From Burkholderia stabilis (GTDB lineage Bacteria > Pseudomonadota > Gammaproteobacteria > Burkholderiales > Burkholderiaceae), in NCBI RefSeq assembly GCF_001742165.1, contig NZ_CP016443.1:1860001-1924000 (forward strand): a stretch of DNA of 64,000 bases, read 5' to 3'. Position 1 is the stretch's first letter. Each line of letters starts with the position of its first letter. The translations under genes and the position numbers were made by a program. Under the pieces are notes generated by a model. It saw only the letters and a program-made list of their open reading frames with translations, did not search any database and had not been told where the DNA came from. Positions 16,930 to 26,392 of this stretch are shown in pieces.

Positions 16930-19158
16930 GTGAATCGCTTCGTGCCGTTTCTTCGAGACTCGTGGACCCGCTGCCGCACCCGCCTCGCGCCGCTCGCCGC
17001 CGCCTGCCGCGCGCGCGCCCGCGCACTGTGCGCCGGCGTGCTGCATCGCCTGCGTCATCCGACGCGGCGCGGCGTGGCGCTGACGCTCGCCGCGATACCG
17101 GTGCTCGGCCTGCTGGTGCTGCTCGCGTTCATCCCGTTCACGCCGAGCATCGGCGACATCCGCAAGGCGCGCATCGACCGCCCCGCGCGCGTGCTGTCGG
17201 CCGACGGCCAGGTGATCGCCGAATTCCGGCCGGTCAACCGCGAATGGGTGCCGCTCAAGCAGATCTCGCCGCACATGGTCGACGCGCTGATCGCGACCGA
17301 GGACCATCGCTTCTACGACCATCACGGCATCGACTGGCGCCGCACGCTCGCGGCCGGGCTGCACACGTTCTCGGGCAGCCGCCAGGGCGGCTCGACGATC
17401 ACGCAGCAGCTCGCGCGCAACCTGTACCCGGACGAGGTCGGCCGCGCGCCGACGCTCACGCGCAAGGTGAAGGAGCTGATCACCGCCTTCAAGATCGAGA
17501 CGGTCTACAGCAAGAACGAAATTCTCGAGACCTACCTGAACACCGTGCCGTTCCTGTACAACGCGTACGGCGTCGAAATGGCCGCGCGCACCTACTTCGG
17601 CAAATCGGCGAACCAGCTCGACATCGTCGAAAGCGCGACGCTCGTCGGGATGCTGAAGGGCAACAGCTACTACAACCCGGTGCTGAACCCGGAGCGCGCG
17701 GTACAGCGGCGCAACATCGTGCTCGGCCGGATGGCGCAGATGGGCATGCTGACGCCGCAGCAGCTCGCAAAACTGCAGCGCCGGCCGCTGCGCGTCGACT
17801 TCGAGCCGCAGACCGCGCAGCCCGGGCCGGCCCCGCACTTCGCAGTGCAGCTGCGCAAGTGGCTGATCGCGTGGGCCGACCGCAACAACTACGATCTCTA
17901 CTCGGACGGCCTCGTCGTGCGCACGACGCTCGATGCGCAGTTGCAGGACATGGCGACGCAGGCGCTGACCCGGCAGACCGACCAGTTGCAGGCGATTGCC
18001 GACAGCGTATGGCGCGGCCCGTCCGGCTGCGGGTTGCGCAACGACCTGTTCCGCGGCTTCATCCGCCAGACGCCCGACTATCGCGAGGCCCGCGACGCCG
18101 GGCTCGCCGATGTCGCCGCGCTGAAGCAGCTCGGCGCGAACCGCGCGTTCATGCGCGCGCTGTGCGAGCGCAAGACGCAGGTGCAGGCCGGCTTCGTCGC
18201 GATCGATCCGCGCAACGGTGCGATCCGCGCGTGGGTCGGCAGCCCCGATTTCGGCAGCGAGCCGTTCGATCACGTCGCGCAGGCGCGGCGCCAGCCGGGC
18301 TCGACGTTCAAGCCGTTCGTCTATGGCGCCGCGTTCGCGGACGGCATGCGGCCGGGCGATACGTTCATCGACCGCCCCGTCGCGATTCCGATCGACGGTC
18401 GTGCGATCTGGCGCCCGACCGATGCGGAGCCGCCGACGGACGAGCCGATGACGCTGCGCGACGCGCTCGCGCTGTCGCGCAATCGCATCACCGCGCAGGT
18501 GATGCAGCGTGAAGGCGCGGCGAAGGTCGCGCAGCTCGCGCGCGCGATGGGCGTGCGCGACAGTCCGCTCGATGCGGTGCCGTCGCTCGCGCTCGGCACG
18601 AGCCCGGTCACGCTGAAGGAGATGGTGTCCGCATACGGGACGATCGCGAATCGCGGCGTGTACGTCGCGCCGCAGATGATCACGCGCATCGAGGATCGCG
18701 ACGGCAAGGTGCTCGCCGCGTTCGGCAGCGCGCCGCCCGAACGCGCGCTGCCGGTGGCCGCCGCGCAAACGCTCGTCGACGTGATGCGCGACGTCGTCGA
18801 TCGCGGCACCGGCGCCGACATCCGCTCGCGCTACGGCATCCGTATCGACGTCGCCGGCAAGACGGGTACGACGCAGGACAACGCGGACGGCTGGTTCATC
18901 CTGATGCATCCGCAACTCGTGGCCGGCGCGTGGGTCGGTTTCGACGACGGCAGCGTGACGCTGCGCAGCGACTACTGGGGTGCGGGCGCGCACAGCGCGT
19001 TGCCGATCGTCGGCTCGTTCTACGATGCGGCGCTGCGCGCGGGTGCGATCGATCCGCGCGCGCAGTTCTCGCCCGACTTCCGGCCGCGCAGCGCGCCGGC
19101 GCCGAGACGGCGCCCGCAGCATTCCGGCCTGTTTGACTGGTTGAGGTTTTTCCGCTGA
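16930..19158 (+). CDS. Class A penicillin-binding protein (bifunctional transglycosylase/transpeptidase)
   Basis: A 742-residue cell-wall synthase of the PBP1 type. A long basic cytoplasmic N-terminus is followed by one TM segment (~52-75). The GT51 transglycosylase domain (~90-270) has ATEDHRFYDHHG with the catalytic Glu and GGSTITQQLARNLY. The transpeptidase domain has the three active-site motifs: PGSTFKPF (STFK), SRNRI (SxN) and KTGTT (KTG). It polymerises and cross-links peptidoglycan in the periplasm. The start is GTG at 16930. There is an unusual extended region between the two domains. It is transcribed alone. Confidence 0.92.
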   Translation: MNRFVPFLRDSWTRCRTRLAPLAAACRARARALCAGVLHRLRHPTRRGVALTLAAIPVLGLLVLLAFIPFTPSIGDIRKARIDRPARVLSADGQVIAEFRPVNREWVPLKQISPHMVDALIATEDHRFYDHHGIDWRRTLAAGLHTFSGSRQGGSTITQQLARNLYPDEVGRAPTLTRKVKELITAFKIETVYSKNEILETYLNTVPFLYNAYGVEMAARTYFGKSANQLDIVESATLVGMLKGNSYYNPVLNPERAVQRRNIVLGRMAQMGMLTPQQLAKLQRRPLRVDFEPQTAQPGPAPHFAVQLRKWLIAWADRNNYDLYSDGLVVRTTLDAQLQDMATQALTRQTDQLQAIADSVWRGPSGCGLRNDLFRGFIRQTPDYREARDAGLADVAALKQLGANRAFMRALCERKTQVQAGFVAIDPRNGAIRAWVGSPDFGSEPFDHVAQARRQPGSTFKPFVYGAAFADGMRPGDTFIDRPVAIPIDGRAIWRPTDAEPPTDEPMTLRDALALSRNRITAQVMQREGAAKVAQLARAMGVRDSPLDAVPSLALGTSPVTLKEMVSAYGTIANRGVYVAPQMITRIEDRDGKVLAAFGSAPPERALPVAAAQTLVDVMRDVVDRGTGADIRSRYGIRIDVAGKTGTTQDNADGWFILMHPQLVAGAWVGFDDGSVTLRSDYWGAGAHSALPIVGSFYDAALRAGAIDPRAQFSPDFRPRSAPAPRRRPQHSGLFDWLRFFR

Positions 19159-19432
19159 TCGCCGCGCCGGCAGGCAACGCCGGCCGGCATGACGGCTGCC
19201 CGTTTCATCGTCACGTCGACGAGACCGACCTTCCCGGCGCGTTCCGCCCGGAACGCGCCGCGCTCCGGCGACCGGTCGAGCGACGTGCATTCGGGCCACG
19301 CGCGCCACTGCCCGTCGCGGCCGAGCAGCCCCCGGTGCTCGCCCTCGATTGCCCATCGAAAGGGTCGCCCTCGTCGTCGTTGCTGTCGGTTTCGTCGTTT
19401 CAGCCGTGAACGGGCAGGATGCCCGCGCCGTG

Positions 19433-19780
19433 CTATTCCCAGTCCACGCCCCAGATATCGATCACATGCCGCGAGTCGAACGCGACGCGCATGCCCGGTG
19501 CGATGTCGTCCGTACAACGGGGCTGGTTGTCGAGCTCGCCGATCCAGTGCCCGGCGGCGCGCTCGATCACGCAAACCCACATGCGTTCGACGTTGACCTG
19601 GGTGTGTCCGTGCTCATCGACGGTCGAGATGCGGAAGATCAGCTTGACGAGCGCATCGGCCTCGACCGCGTCGCGCTGCGCGCGCGAAGGCAGATGAAAC
19701 GTATCGGGATGCTCGGCGGCGATCGCGTCCGCATCGTCGAGTTCCCAGCCGTCGGTATCCATCCGTGCGAGTGTCGTCAT
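19433..19780 (-). CDS. DUF2314-like small protein
   Basis: A 115-residue cytoplasmic protein. The pattern DALVKLIFRIS, then ERMWVCVIERAAGHWIGELDN and GMRVAFDSRHVIDI, is like the DUF2314 family (ERMWV, G-LDN, G--V-F, H-IDI). Members occur as stand-alone small proteins and as putative toxin-immunity proteins; no function is established. The start at 19780 is chosen because AGGACGAAG lies just upstream. Longer in-frame starts run into unrelated sequence. It stands alone between the PBP gene and the SnoaL-like gene, with no toxin gene nearby. Confidence 0.7.
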   Translation of the reverse strand: MTTLARMDTDGWELDDADAIAAEHPDTFHLPSRAQRDAVEADALVKLIFRISTVDEHGHTQVNVERMWVCVIERAAGHWIGELDNQPRCTDDIAPGMRVAFDSRHVIDIWGVDWE

Positions 19781-19946
19781 GCTCTTCGTCCTGTAGCCTG
19801 AACGGCGCGGCCGGGCATGCCCGATTGTGCCGCGATCGAAGCGCCATACTAGCGCAGCAGCGTGTCGAATTAGTCCACCCGGACGAAGCGGGCCCGCCAC
19901 GCGCCGCGCACCATCTCCGTGATCGTCCATCGATGACGGAGGCTCC

Positions 19947-20405
19947 ATGACCCCAAGCGCAGTCGACATCGCGAACCTGCTGTATCTCTACGCGGAGCGG
20001 CTCGATGCCGGCGACCTGCCGGGCGTCGCCGAGCTGTTCCGGCATGCGCGCATCAAGACGAAGGAAGGCGCGCCGACGATCGGCGCGGAAGAATTGCTCG
20101 CGCTGTTCAGCGCGAGCGTGAAGCGTTACGCGTGCGGCACGCCGCGCACGAAGCATGTCGTCACCAATCCGATCATCGAGATCGATGAGGCCACGCATCG
20201 CGCGACGGCGCGCTCGAACTACACGGTGCTGCAGTCAGTCGACGGCCTCGCGCTGCAGCCGATCGCCGCGGGCCGCTATCACGATGCGTTCGAACGCGTC
20301 GACGGCGTGTGGCGCTTTTCATTCCGCGACTACACGCTGTTCGATTTCGCGGGCGACCTGAGCCGCCATCTGAATCCGATTCCGAACGAGCCATCGGCCG
20401 GCTGA
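19947..20405 (+). CDS. SnoaL/NTF2-like fold protein
   Basis: A 152-residue protein with the NTF2/SnoaL_4-like layout: an N-terminal helix LLYLYAERLDAGDLPGVAELF, a central KHVVTNPIIEID strand and a C-terminal GVWRFSFRDYTLFDFAGDLS. This fold includes ring-hydroxylating dioxygenase beta-subunit relatives, isomerases and dehydratases, so the reaction cannot be given. No partner gene is adjacent. Its stop lies inside an 8-bp inverted repeat that probably ends transcription. Confidence 0.82.
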   Translation: MTPSAVDIANLLYLYAERLDAGDLPGVAELFRHARIKTKEGAPTIGAEELLALFSASVKRYACGTPRTKHVVTNPIIEIDEATHRATARSNYTVLQSVDGLALQPIAAGRYHDAFERVDGVWRFSFRDYTLFDFAGDLSRHLNPIPNEPSAG

Positions 20406-20417
20406 CGCGCCGGCCGA
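20394..20417. terminator. Terminator-like hairpin between convergent genes
   Basis: TCGGCCGG (20394-20401) pairs with CCGGCCGA (20410-20417) with an 8-nt loop, overlapping the SnoaL-like stop codon and lying 17 bp from the end of the convergent adenosine deaminase gene. Confidence 0.45.
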
Positions 20418-20433
20418 CGTAAAACACGTGCGG

Positions 20434-21534
20434 TCAGCTCGCAGCGAGCGTGCCAGCCAGCGCGTCGAACTCCGGCGCCCACGCGGCACGCCATGCGGCC
20501 TTCGTCGCGTCGTCCACCCACGCGCCGTCGATCCCGTTCAGCATGAACTGCTTCAGCTCGGCGATCGTGAAGCCGAAGTGGCTGAACATCAGCTCCCACG
20601 CCTCGCTCGGATTGACCTTGTGCAGCGTCGGATCGTCGGTGTTCGGATGGATCTTCAGCCCGAGGCCCGGCATCTTGCGCATCGGATGCAGTTCCGCCCA
20701 TTGCTCCGGCGGCAGTGTGCGCAGGTAATACGAATTCGTCGGCACGACCGTGAAGACGATCCCGCGCTCCGCATAACGCGCGCACAGCTCCGGGTTGTCG
20801 ACGATCGTATAGCCGTGATCGACGCGATCGACCTGCAGCAGATCGACGGCCGTCTCGACGTTGCGCCACGGCATCCCGAACTCGCCCGCATGCGCGGTCG
20901 TGCGGAAGCCCGCCGCGCGCGCGTTGCGATACGCCTTCCAGAACAGCTCGGGCGGCCGGTCGTTCTCGCGATAGTCGATGCCGAGCCCCGCGACTTCGTC
21001 CGCGCGGTTCGCCTTCATCCATTCGACGATCGCAACCGCCTCGTCGGGGTCCTGCTCGCGGTCGATGCTCGGAATCAGGCGCGCGCCGATCCCGAAGTCG
21101 CGCGCGGCGTCGCGAATCGCCGTCACGATCGCGGCCTGCGCGTCCGCATACGCGATACCCGACACACGCACCGTACCGGTCGGATTCCAGAAGAATTCCG
21201 CATGCCGAACGTTATGCGCGGCCGCATCTTCGAGGTACTCGTATGCGATCCGCCGCAGGTCGTCAGGCTGCGTGAGCAGATACTTGTCGAGCGCGCGCAG
21301 CACGTGCAGCACGCCGACCGGCTTCTCGCCGCGCGCGTAGAACGCGTCGATCTCCGCACGCTCGATCGGCGCGCCGCTGCGCTCCGCGAGCGCGACGAAC
21401 GTGTCGTGCCGCACCGCGCCGAGCAGGTGGCAATGCAACTCGACTTTCGGCAGCGCGCGGAAGAAGGCCCGATGGGCCGGCGTGATGTCGATGCCCGTGC
21501 GCGCGGCCGGGACGTTGCCTGGTGTTCCCTTCAT
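20434..21534 (-). CDS. add: Adenosine deaminase
   Basis: A 366-residue metal-dependent deaminase converting adenosine to inosine in the cytosol. Zinc and catalytic motifs are present: LPKVELHCHLLGA (~30), TAHAGEFG (~205), RVDHGYTI (~230) and HPNTDDPTLH (~290). The first motif reads HCHLLG where many enzymes have HIHLEG. The related bacterial adenine deaminases share these motifs, so adenine specificity is not excluded. The start at 21534 has AGAG upstream and avoids running into the permease gene. It is 44 bp downstream of the NCS2 permease gene and probably in its operon. Confidence 0.88.
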   Translation of the reverse strand: MKGTPGNVPAARTGIDITPAHRAFFRALPKVELHCHLLGAVRHDTFVALAERSGAPIERAEIDAFYARGEKPVGVLHVLRALDKYLLTQPDDLRRIAYEYLEDAAAHNVRHAEFFWNPTGTVRVSGIAYADAQAAIVTAIRDAARDFGIGARLIPSIDREQDPDEAVAIVEWMKANRADEVAGLGIDYRENDRPPELFWKAYRNARAAGFRTTAHAGEFGMPWRNVETAVDLLQVDRVDHGYTIVDNPELCARYAERGIVFTVVPTNSYYLRTLPPEQWAELHPMRKMPGLGLKIHPNTDDPTLHKVNPSEAWELMFSHFGFTIAELKQFMLNGIDGAWVDDATKAAWRAAWAPEFDALAGTLAAS

Positions 21535-21578
21535 GTCGATCTCTTTGGGTAGTGCAGTTGCATCGTGAAAGCCGTCTC

Positions 21579-22928
21579 TCAGTGCGGCTTCACGACGGTC
21601 CAGAAGTAATAGCCGAGCGGAATCGCGAGCACGACGAGCCCCCACGACACGTCGCGCCAGCGGCCGGCCAGCAGCTTGACGAGCACGTAGCACAGCAGCC
21701 CGCCGGCAATGCCGGTGCCGAAACTGTTCGACATCAGCGTGAGCAGCACCATCGACATCACGGGCAGCGCATCGGTGAAATCGTCGAAATGCGTATGACG
21801 GATCGTCGCGAACATCGACAGCCCGATCAGGATCAGCGCCGGTGCGGTGGCCTCCTTCGGGATCGCGAGCGCGACCGGCACGAACAGCAGCATCGCGGCG
21901 AACAGCACGGCTGCGGCCAGCGACGACAACCCGCTGCGCCCGCCCGCCTCGACGCCTGCCGCCGATTCGATCAGCGCGGTCAGCGCGGGGATGCCGAACA
22001 CGGGCCCGATCGTCGCGGCGAGCGAGTCGACGAGGAACGGCCGGTTGATGTTCGGCAGGTTGCCTTGCTCGTCGAGCAGGTTCGCCTTCGCGCCGACCGC
22101 GAGCGCGGTGCCGAGCGTCGAGAAGAACTCCGCCGCGAAGAACGCGAACAGGTACGGCGCGGCGGCGAGGCTCAGCGCGCTGCCGATGTCGAGCTTGAAC
22201 GCGATCGGCGCGATGCTGTGCGGCAGCGACACGAACGACGCGGGCAGGTGCGTGACGCCGAGCGGCACGCCGGCTGCAGCCGCGGCGAGGATCGCGATCA
22301 GGATCGCACCGGGCACCTTGCGCGCCTGCAGCACGATCGCGACCGCGAGACCGATCAGCGCGACAAGCGCGCCCGGCCGCGAGAAATCGCCGAGCGCGAA
22401 CGCGTTGGTTTTCGCGTTCGCGACGACCATCCCCGCATTGCGCAGCCCGAGCATCGTGACGAACAACCCGATCGACGCGCCGAGCCCGAGCTTGATCTGC
22501 ACCGGAATCAGCTTCATCACGACGCCGCGTGCGCCGAGAATCGTCAGCAGAAAGAACAGCACGCCCGACACGCAGGCGATGCCGAGGCCCGTCTGCCAGC
22601 CGACGTGCTCCGTCGTCGCGAGCGTCACGCCGATGATGACCGAGCCGCCGATGCCGGGGCCGACGAGGAACGGCAGGTTCGCGTAGAGCCCCATCAGCGT
22701 GGTGAAGAGCACGAACACGATGATCGTCGCGGTCGTCGCCGCGCCGCGCTCCATGCCGCCGGTGGCAAGCAGCGACGGGATCACGACGAGCAGGTACGCG
22801 GCCGCGAGAAACGACGTGACGCCCGCGATCGTCTCGGTGCGCACGCTCGTGCCGCGCGCGGCGAGCGCGAAGCGGCGTTCGAGCCAGTTGGCCGGCTTGC
22901 GCGCCGGCATCGTGTCAGTCGCTGACAT
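21579..22928 (-). CDS. NCS2-family purine permease (AzgA/GhxP-like)
   Basis: A 449-residue inner-membrane transporter with about 12-14 hydrophobic segments. Motifs of the AzgA-like NCS2 branch are seen: GTSVRTETIAGVTSFLAAAY (~29-48), VGPGIGGSVI and FFAAEFFSTLGTALAVG (~265). This branch carries adenine, guanine or hypoxanthine by proton symport. It is followed by adenosine deaminase on the same strand and diverges from a LysR regulator 94 bp upstream, making a compact purine uptake/salvage unit. Confidence 0.92.
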   Translation of the reverse strand: MSATDTMPARKPANWLERRFALAARGTSVRTETIAGVTSFLAAAYLLVVIPSLLATGGMERGAATTATIIVFVLFTTLMGLYANLPFLVGPGIGGSVIIGVTLATTEHVGWQTGLGIACVSGVLFFLLTILGARGVVMKLIPVQIKLGLGASIGLFVTMLGLRNAGMVVANAKTNAFALGDFSRPGALVALIGLAVAIVLQARKVPGAILIAILAAAAAGVPLGVTHLPASFVSLPHSIAPIAFKLDIGSALSLAAAPYLFAFFAAEFFSTLGTALAVGAKANLLDEQGNLPNINRPFLVDSLAATIGPVFGIPALTALIESAAGVEAGGRSGLSSLAAAVLFAAMLLFVPVALAIPKEATAPALILIGLSMFATIRHTHFDDFTDALPVMSMVLLTLMSNSFGTGIAGGLLCYVLVKLLAGRWRDVSWGLVVLAIPLGYYFWTVVKPH

Positions 22929-23022
22929 GGTGGTTCTCCTGTGATACCGATTATTGTCCTGTGTCGGTTCGCGCGGCGCGGTCTTATACTGCCGCGTACC
23001 GCACCCCGACCGCTAATTCCCG

Positions 23023-23934
23023 ATGTCGTCCGACCGTTCGTCGCTGCTGCCCGCGCTCACGCTGCGGCAAGTCCAGCACTTCGTCGTGCTCGCGCATGCC
23101 CGCAGCTTCACGCAGGCCGCACAGGCGCTGTCGCTCACGCAGCCCGCGCTCACCGCGTCGATCCGCCAGATCGAGTTCCTGCTCGGCGGGCGCCTGTTCG
23201 CGCGCTCCGCGCACCGGCTCACGCTGACTTCCGCCGGCGAGGCCGTGCTGCCGCTCGCCGAACGCCTGCTCAACCAGGCGCGCGGCACCTTCGACGACAT
23301 GACGCGCCTCATCGGCGAACGCATCCAGACCGTACGGATCGCCTTCATCCCGTCGGTCGCGGGCCGCCTGCTGCCCGCGCTCAACGCGCTGCGCGGCACG
23401 CACCCGACGCTGCGCTTCACGCTCACCGACCTGCCGAACAGTGCGCTCGTCGAGGCCGTGCGCGACAGCGTCGCGGATCTCGGCATCGGCGTGCGCGAAC
23501 CGGACAGCGACGACGGCACGCTGCGCTACCAGCAGCTCTTCGAGGACGAGATCGTGATCGTCGTGCGGCATGACGATCCGCTCGCGGGCGCGAAGAGCGT
23601 CACGTGGGCGAAGCTCGTCGATCGCGAACTCGCGGTGTTCGTGCGCGGCAGCGTCAGCGAATCGCTGCATCGCACCGGCGGCGCCGAGAAGCTGCGCCTG
23701 AACGTCACGTACCGGATGGAATACACCGAGCCGCTTTACGCGCTCGCGCGCAACGGTCTCGCGACGGTCGTGCTGCCGAGCCTCTACACGATGCATCTGC
23801 ACGATCCCGAGCTCGTCGCGCTGCGCGTCGAGAAACCGCGCGTCACGCGCGCGATCTCGCTGATCTCGCTCGCCGGCGACGATCGCGGCCCGCACGTGCG
23901 CACCTGCCGCGAGTGGATCGCGAAGCACATCTGA
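23023..23934 (+). CDS. LysR-type regulator of the purine permease region
   Basis: A 303-residue LysR-family regulator. The N-terminal helix-turn-helix is clear (LRQVQHFVVLAHARSF, then AAQALSLTQPALTASIRQIE, ~10-55), followed by a periplasmic-binding-like effector domain (~98-300). It is divergent from the NCS2 permease and adenosine deaminase genes and so is likely their regulator, with a purine-related effector by inference. It converges with the nucleoside hydrolase gene. Confidence 0.92.
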   Translation: MSSDRSSLLPALTLRQVQHFVVLAHARSFTQAAQALSLTQPALTASIRQIEFLLGGRLFARSAHRLTLTSAGEAVLPLAERLLNQARGTFDDMTRLIGERIQTVRIAFIPSVAGRLLPALNALRGTHPTLRFTLTDLPNSALVEAVRDSVADLGIGVREPDSDDGTLRYQQLFEDEIVIVVRHDDPLAGAKSVTWAKLVDRELAVFVRGSVSESLHRTGGAEKLRLNVTYRMEYTEPLYALARNGLATVVLPSLYTMHLHDPELVALRVEKPRVTRAISLISLAGDDRGPHVRTCREWIAKHI

Positions 23935-23977
23935 TTCCTCGTTTCGCGCGCGGCCGCCCGTTCGGTCGTTCGTACGT

Positions 23978-25030
23978 TCAGGGCAGCTTCGCGATGCGCT
24001 CGACGAGCGTCGCGTAAAAGCGGTCCGCGTCGACCTCGTTGATCCACGTCGCGTTCGCCGCGCGGCCGCTGCGCCCGTTCCAGTCGACGATCGTTTCGCC
24101 GAGCGTCCACTGCCCGGTCGTCTCGACCACCACGTTCACCTTGCGCCCGCCGAACAGCGTCGGATCGACGAGATAACCGACCGCCGTCGGGTCGTACATC
24201 GGTGCGTCCTCTACACCTCGCCGCTTCTTGTTGTACGCGAGCTCGGCCGTCATGATGTCCGCGACGATCGCGCCGCAGCGATTGCCGAGCGCACGGAACG
24301 GCGCCACGCGCGCCGGGGTGATCGGCGCCTTCACCGCGACGTCGCGCGGCAGCACGACGATCGGCACGCCGCTGCCGAACACCACGTCGGCCGCCTGCGG
24401 ATCGACGTAGATGTTGAACTCGGCGGCCGGCGTGATGTTGCCGCGCTCGAAAAACGCGCCGCCCATCAGCACGATTTCGCGCAGCGCGCCGCGAATCTGC
24501 GGCGCTTCGACCAGCGCGGTCGCGATGTTCGTCAGCGGGCCGAGCGCGCACAGCGTCACGCTGTTCGGCGCTGCGCGACTCAACGTATCGACGAGGTACG
24601 ACACCGCGTGCCCGGCAGCGAGCGGCGCACGCGGCTCGTGCAACTCGACGCCTTCGAGCCCCGTCTTGCCGTGCACGTTCGCGGCCGTCACGAGTTCGCG
24701 CACGAGCGGACGCGGGCAGCCTGCGTAGACGGGCAGCGTCTTCGTGCGGCCGGCCCAGTCGCGGATGATCCGCGCATTGCGTTCGGTGAGGTCGAGCGGC
24801 ACGTTGCCCGCAACCGCGGTCAGCGCGCGCACGTCGAGCCGGTCCTGCGCGCCGAGCGCGAACAGGATCGCGATGGCGTCGTCCTGGCCGGGGTCGGTGT
24901 CGATGATGACCGTGCGGCGCGCGGCGTCGCCGCCGGCCGCGAATGCGCCGCTTTCCGGCAACAGCGCGGTGCCGGCCAGCGCGGCGGACAGCTTCAGGAA
25001 GGTGCGGCGGGATGCGATCGGATGGGTCAT
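23978..25030 (-). CDS. Exported inosine/uridine-preferring nucleoside hydrolase
   Basis: A 350-residue nucleoside hydrolase that cleaves the N-glycosidic bond to give base and ribose. The calcium-binding DTDPGQDDAIAILFAL motif is at ~43-58. The N-terminus has a twin-arginine signal SRRTFLKLSAAL (7-18) and a hydrophobic stretch ending GAFAAG, so it should be folded before export and act in the periplasm. That fits the purine base permease next to it: nucleosides entering via the porin would be split outside and the base imported. The porin gene lies upstream on the same strand, with 88 bp and a C/G hairpin between. Confidence 0.9.
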   Translation of the reverse strand: MTHPIASRRTFLKLSAALAGTALLPESGAFAAGGDAARRTVIIDTDPGQDDAIAILFALGAQDRLDVRALTAVAGNVPLDLTERNARIIRDWAGRTKTLPVYAGCPRPLVRELVTAANVHGKTGLEGVELHEPRAPLAAGHAVSYLVDTLSRAAPNSVTLCALGPLTNIATALVEAPQIRGALREIVLMGGAFFERGNITPAAEFNIYVDPQAADVVFGSGVPIVVLPRDVAVKAPITPARVAPFRALGNRCGAIVADIMTAELAYNKKRRGVEDAPMYDPTAVGYLVDPTLFGGRKVNVVVETTGQWTLGETIVDWNGRSGRAANATWINEVDADRFYATLVERIAKLP

Positions 25031-25118
25031 CGTTGTTCTCTCGGGAAAACGCCGGGCCGCCTCGAGTTTGCCTGCCCCCGTCGGGGGGCCTGGCGCGAAG
25101 CGGCAGGTTCGGGGGCGC

Positions 25119-26231
25119 TCAAAATACGTGCCGGACGCCGAGCGTCGCCATCATCTGGCGCGTGTTGGTCGAGCGCGCGTACGCGAAGATCTGCGCGTGG
25201 TCCGCGTCGCCGGCCGCCTGTTGCGCGATCACCGTCAGCGCGACGTCGGTGCGTTTCGACAGGTAGTAATCGGCCTGCAGGTTCACCTGGTGCCATCGCG
25301 GGCGCTTGTCGATCACGTCGTACTTGCCGTTCGTGAACGCATACGCGGCGCCGAGAAAGAGCTGCGGCGTCATCGTGTAGACGACGTTCACGCCGAGGTT
25401 CTGCAAATGCAGGTGCGAATTGTCGAGGTAATCGTAGCGCACGTCGGTAAACATCGCCGCGAACTGCGCGCGGCCGATCGTATAGAAGCCGCCGGTGCCC
25501 GTGATCCGCTGCCGGCTCGCGTACACCGCCGGCGACGTCGCGCTCTTGCTGAAGATCAGCAGCGGCGACGCATAGTCGTTCGCGATCGCGCCGTCCTGGT
25601 TCGTGCTGCTGTACGGATGGTTGTACTGCGCATAGACCACGCTCCAGCGCAGCGGGCCGCGCTCGTAGCCGAGCCCGAAGCTGTACGCGCTGTTGTTCGC
25701 GAAGCCCGTCGCGTTGCTGAAGCCGTACAGCGCGGTGAATTTCAGGCCGTAGTAGACGGGGCTCACGTACTTCACCGAGTTCTGCACGCGGATGTCGTTG
25801 TAGCCGTTGTCGTTGTCGCCGATGTTCACGCCGTTGCTCGCGATGATCACGGGCCCGATGTAGTCGTGGATCGCATCGTACTGGCGGCCGAACGTCAGCG
25901 AGCCGTAGGTGCGGTCGGCAAGGCCGACGTAGGCCATGCGCCCGAACTCGCGGCCGTTCTGAGCGGCCGTGCCCGTCATCACGTTGAAGCCGTTCTCGAG
26001 CTGGAAGATCGCGGACAGCCCCTGCCCGAGATCCTCCTTGCCCTTCAGCCCCCAGCGCGGGTTCTGGTTCGTGCCGGACAGCGCCTGCCAGGCGTTCTTG
26101 CCGCCCTGGTTGGTCGCGAACCCGACGCCGGCCGAGATGAGACCGTACAGCGTCACGCTGCTTTGCGCGCAGGCATGGGTCGCGAAGGCGCCGAGCATCG
26201 CGAGCGGGGCGAGCTTGTAGAGAGTTTTCAT
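25119..26231 (-). CDS. Gram-negative porin
   Basis: A 370-residue outer-membrane porin of the same family as the one at 7368-8561. The signal peptide covers ~1-22 (MKTLYKLAPLAMLGAFATHA), with mature start QSSVTLYGLISAG, then PRWGLKGKEDLGQGLSAIFQ and a C-terminal strand ending GVRHVF. It is upstream of, and on the same strand as, the nucleoside hydrolase, so it may serve nucleoside uptake. The start at 26231 directly precedes the signal peptide. Confidence 0.93.
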   Translation of the reverse strand: MKTLYKLAPLAMLGAFATHACAQSSVTLYGLISAGVGFATNQGGKNAWQALSGTNQNPRWGLKGKEDLGQGLSAIFQLENGFNVMTGTAAQNGREFGRMAYVGLADRTYGSLTFGRQYDAIHDYIGPVIIASNGVNIGDNDNGYNDIRVQNSVKYVSPVYYGLKFTALYGFSNATGFANNSAYSFGLGYERGPLRWSVVYAQYNHPYSSTNQDGAIANDYASPLLIFSKSATSPAVYASRQRITGTGGFYTIGRAQFAAMFTDVRYDYLDNSHLHLQNLGVNVVYTMTPQLFLGAAYAFTNGKYDVIDKRPRWHQVNLQADYYLSKRTDVALTVIAQQAAGDADHAQIFAYARSTNTRQMMATLGVRHVF

Positions 26232-26392
26232 GCGGGTCGTGTGGTCGGTGGTGGTCCAGGCGCGGCAGGGTTCCGCGAAACTGGGCTCGACTATACGAAT
26301 CCCGATCGGATAATAAAAGTTTGCTTTTCTTATGTATCAATAAAACGGATTTATTCTCATCGGCGTAGCTTCCGCGCTTGCCGGGCCGGCGG

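Noticed and set aside
25071..25090. C/G-rich hairpin between the porin and nucleoside hydrolase genes as a terminator
   Set aside because: The stem is only five to six pairs with almost no loop and no T-run, so it is too weak to list as a site.
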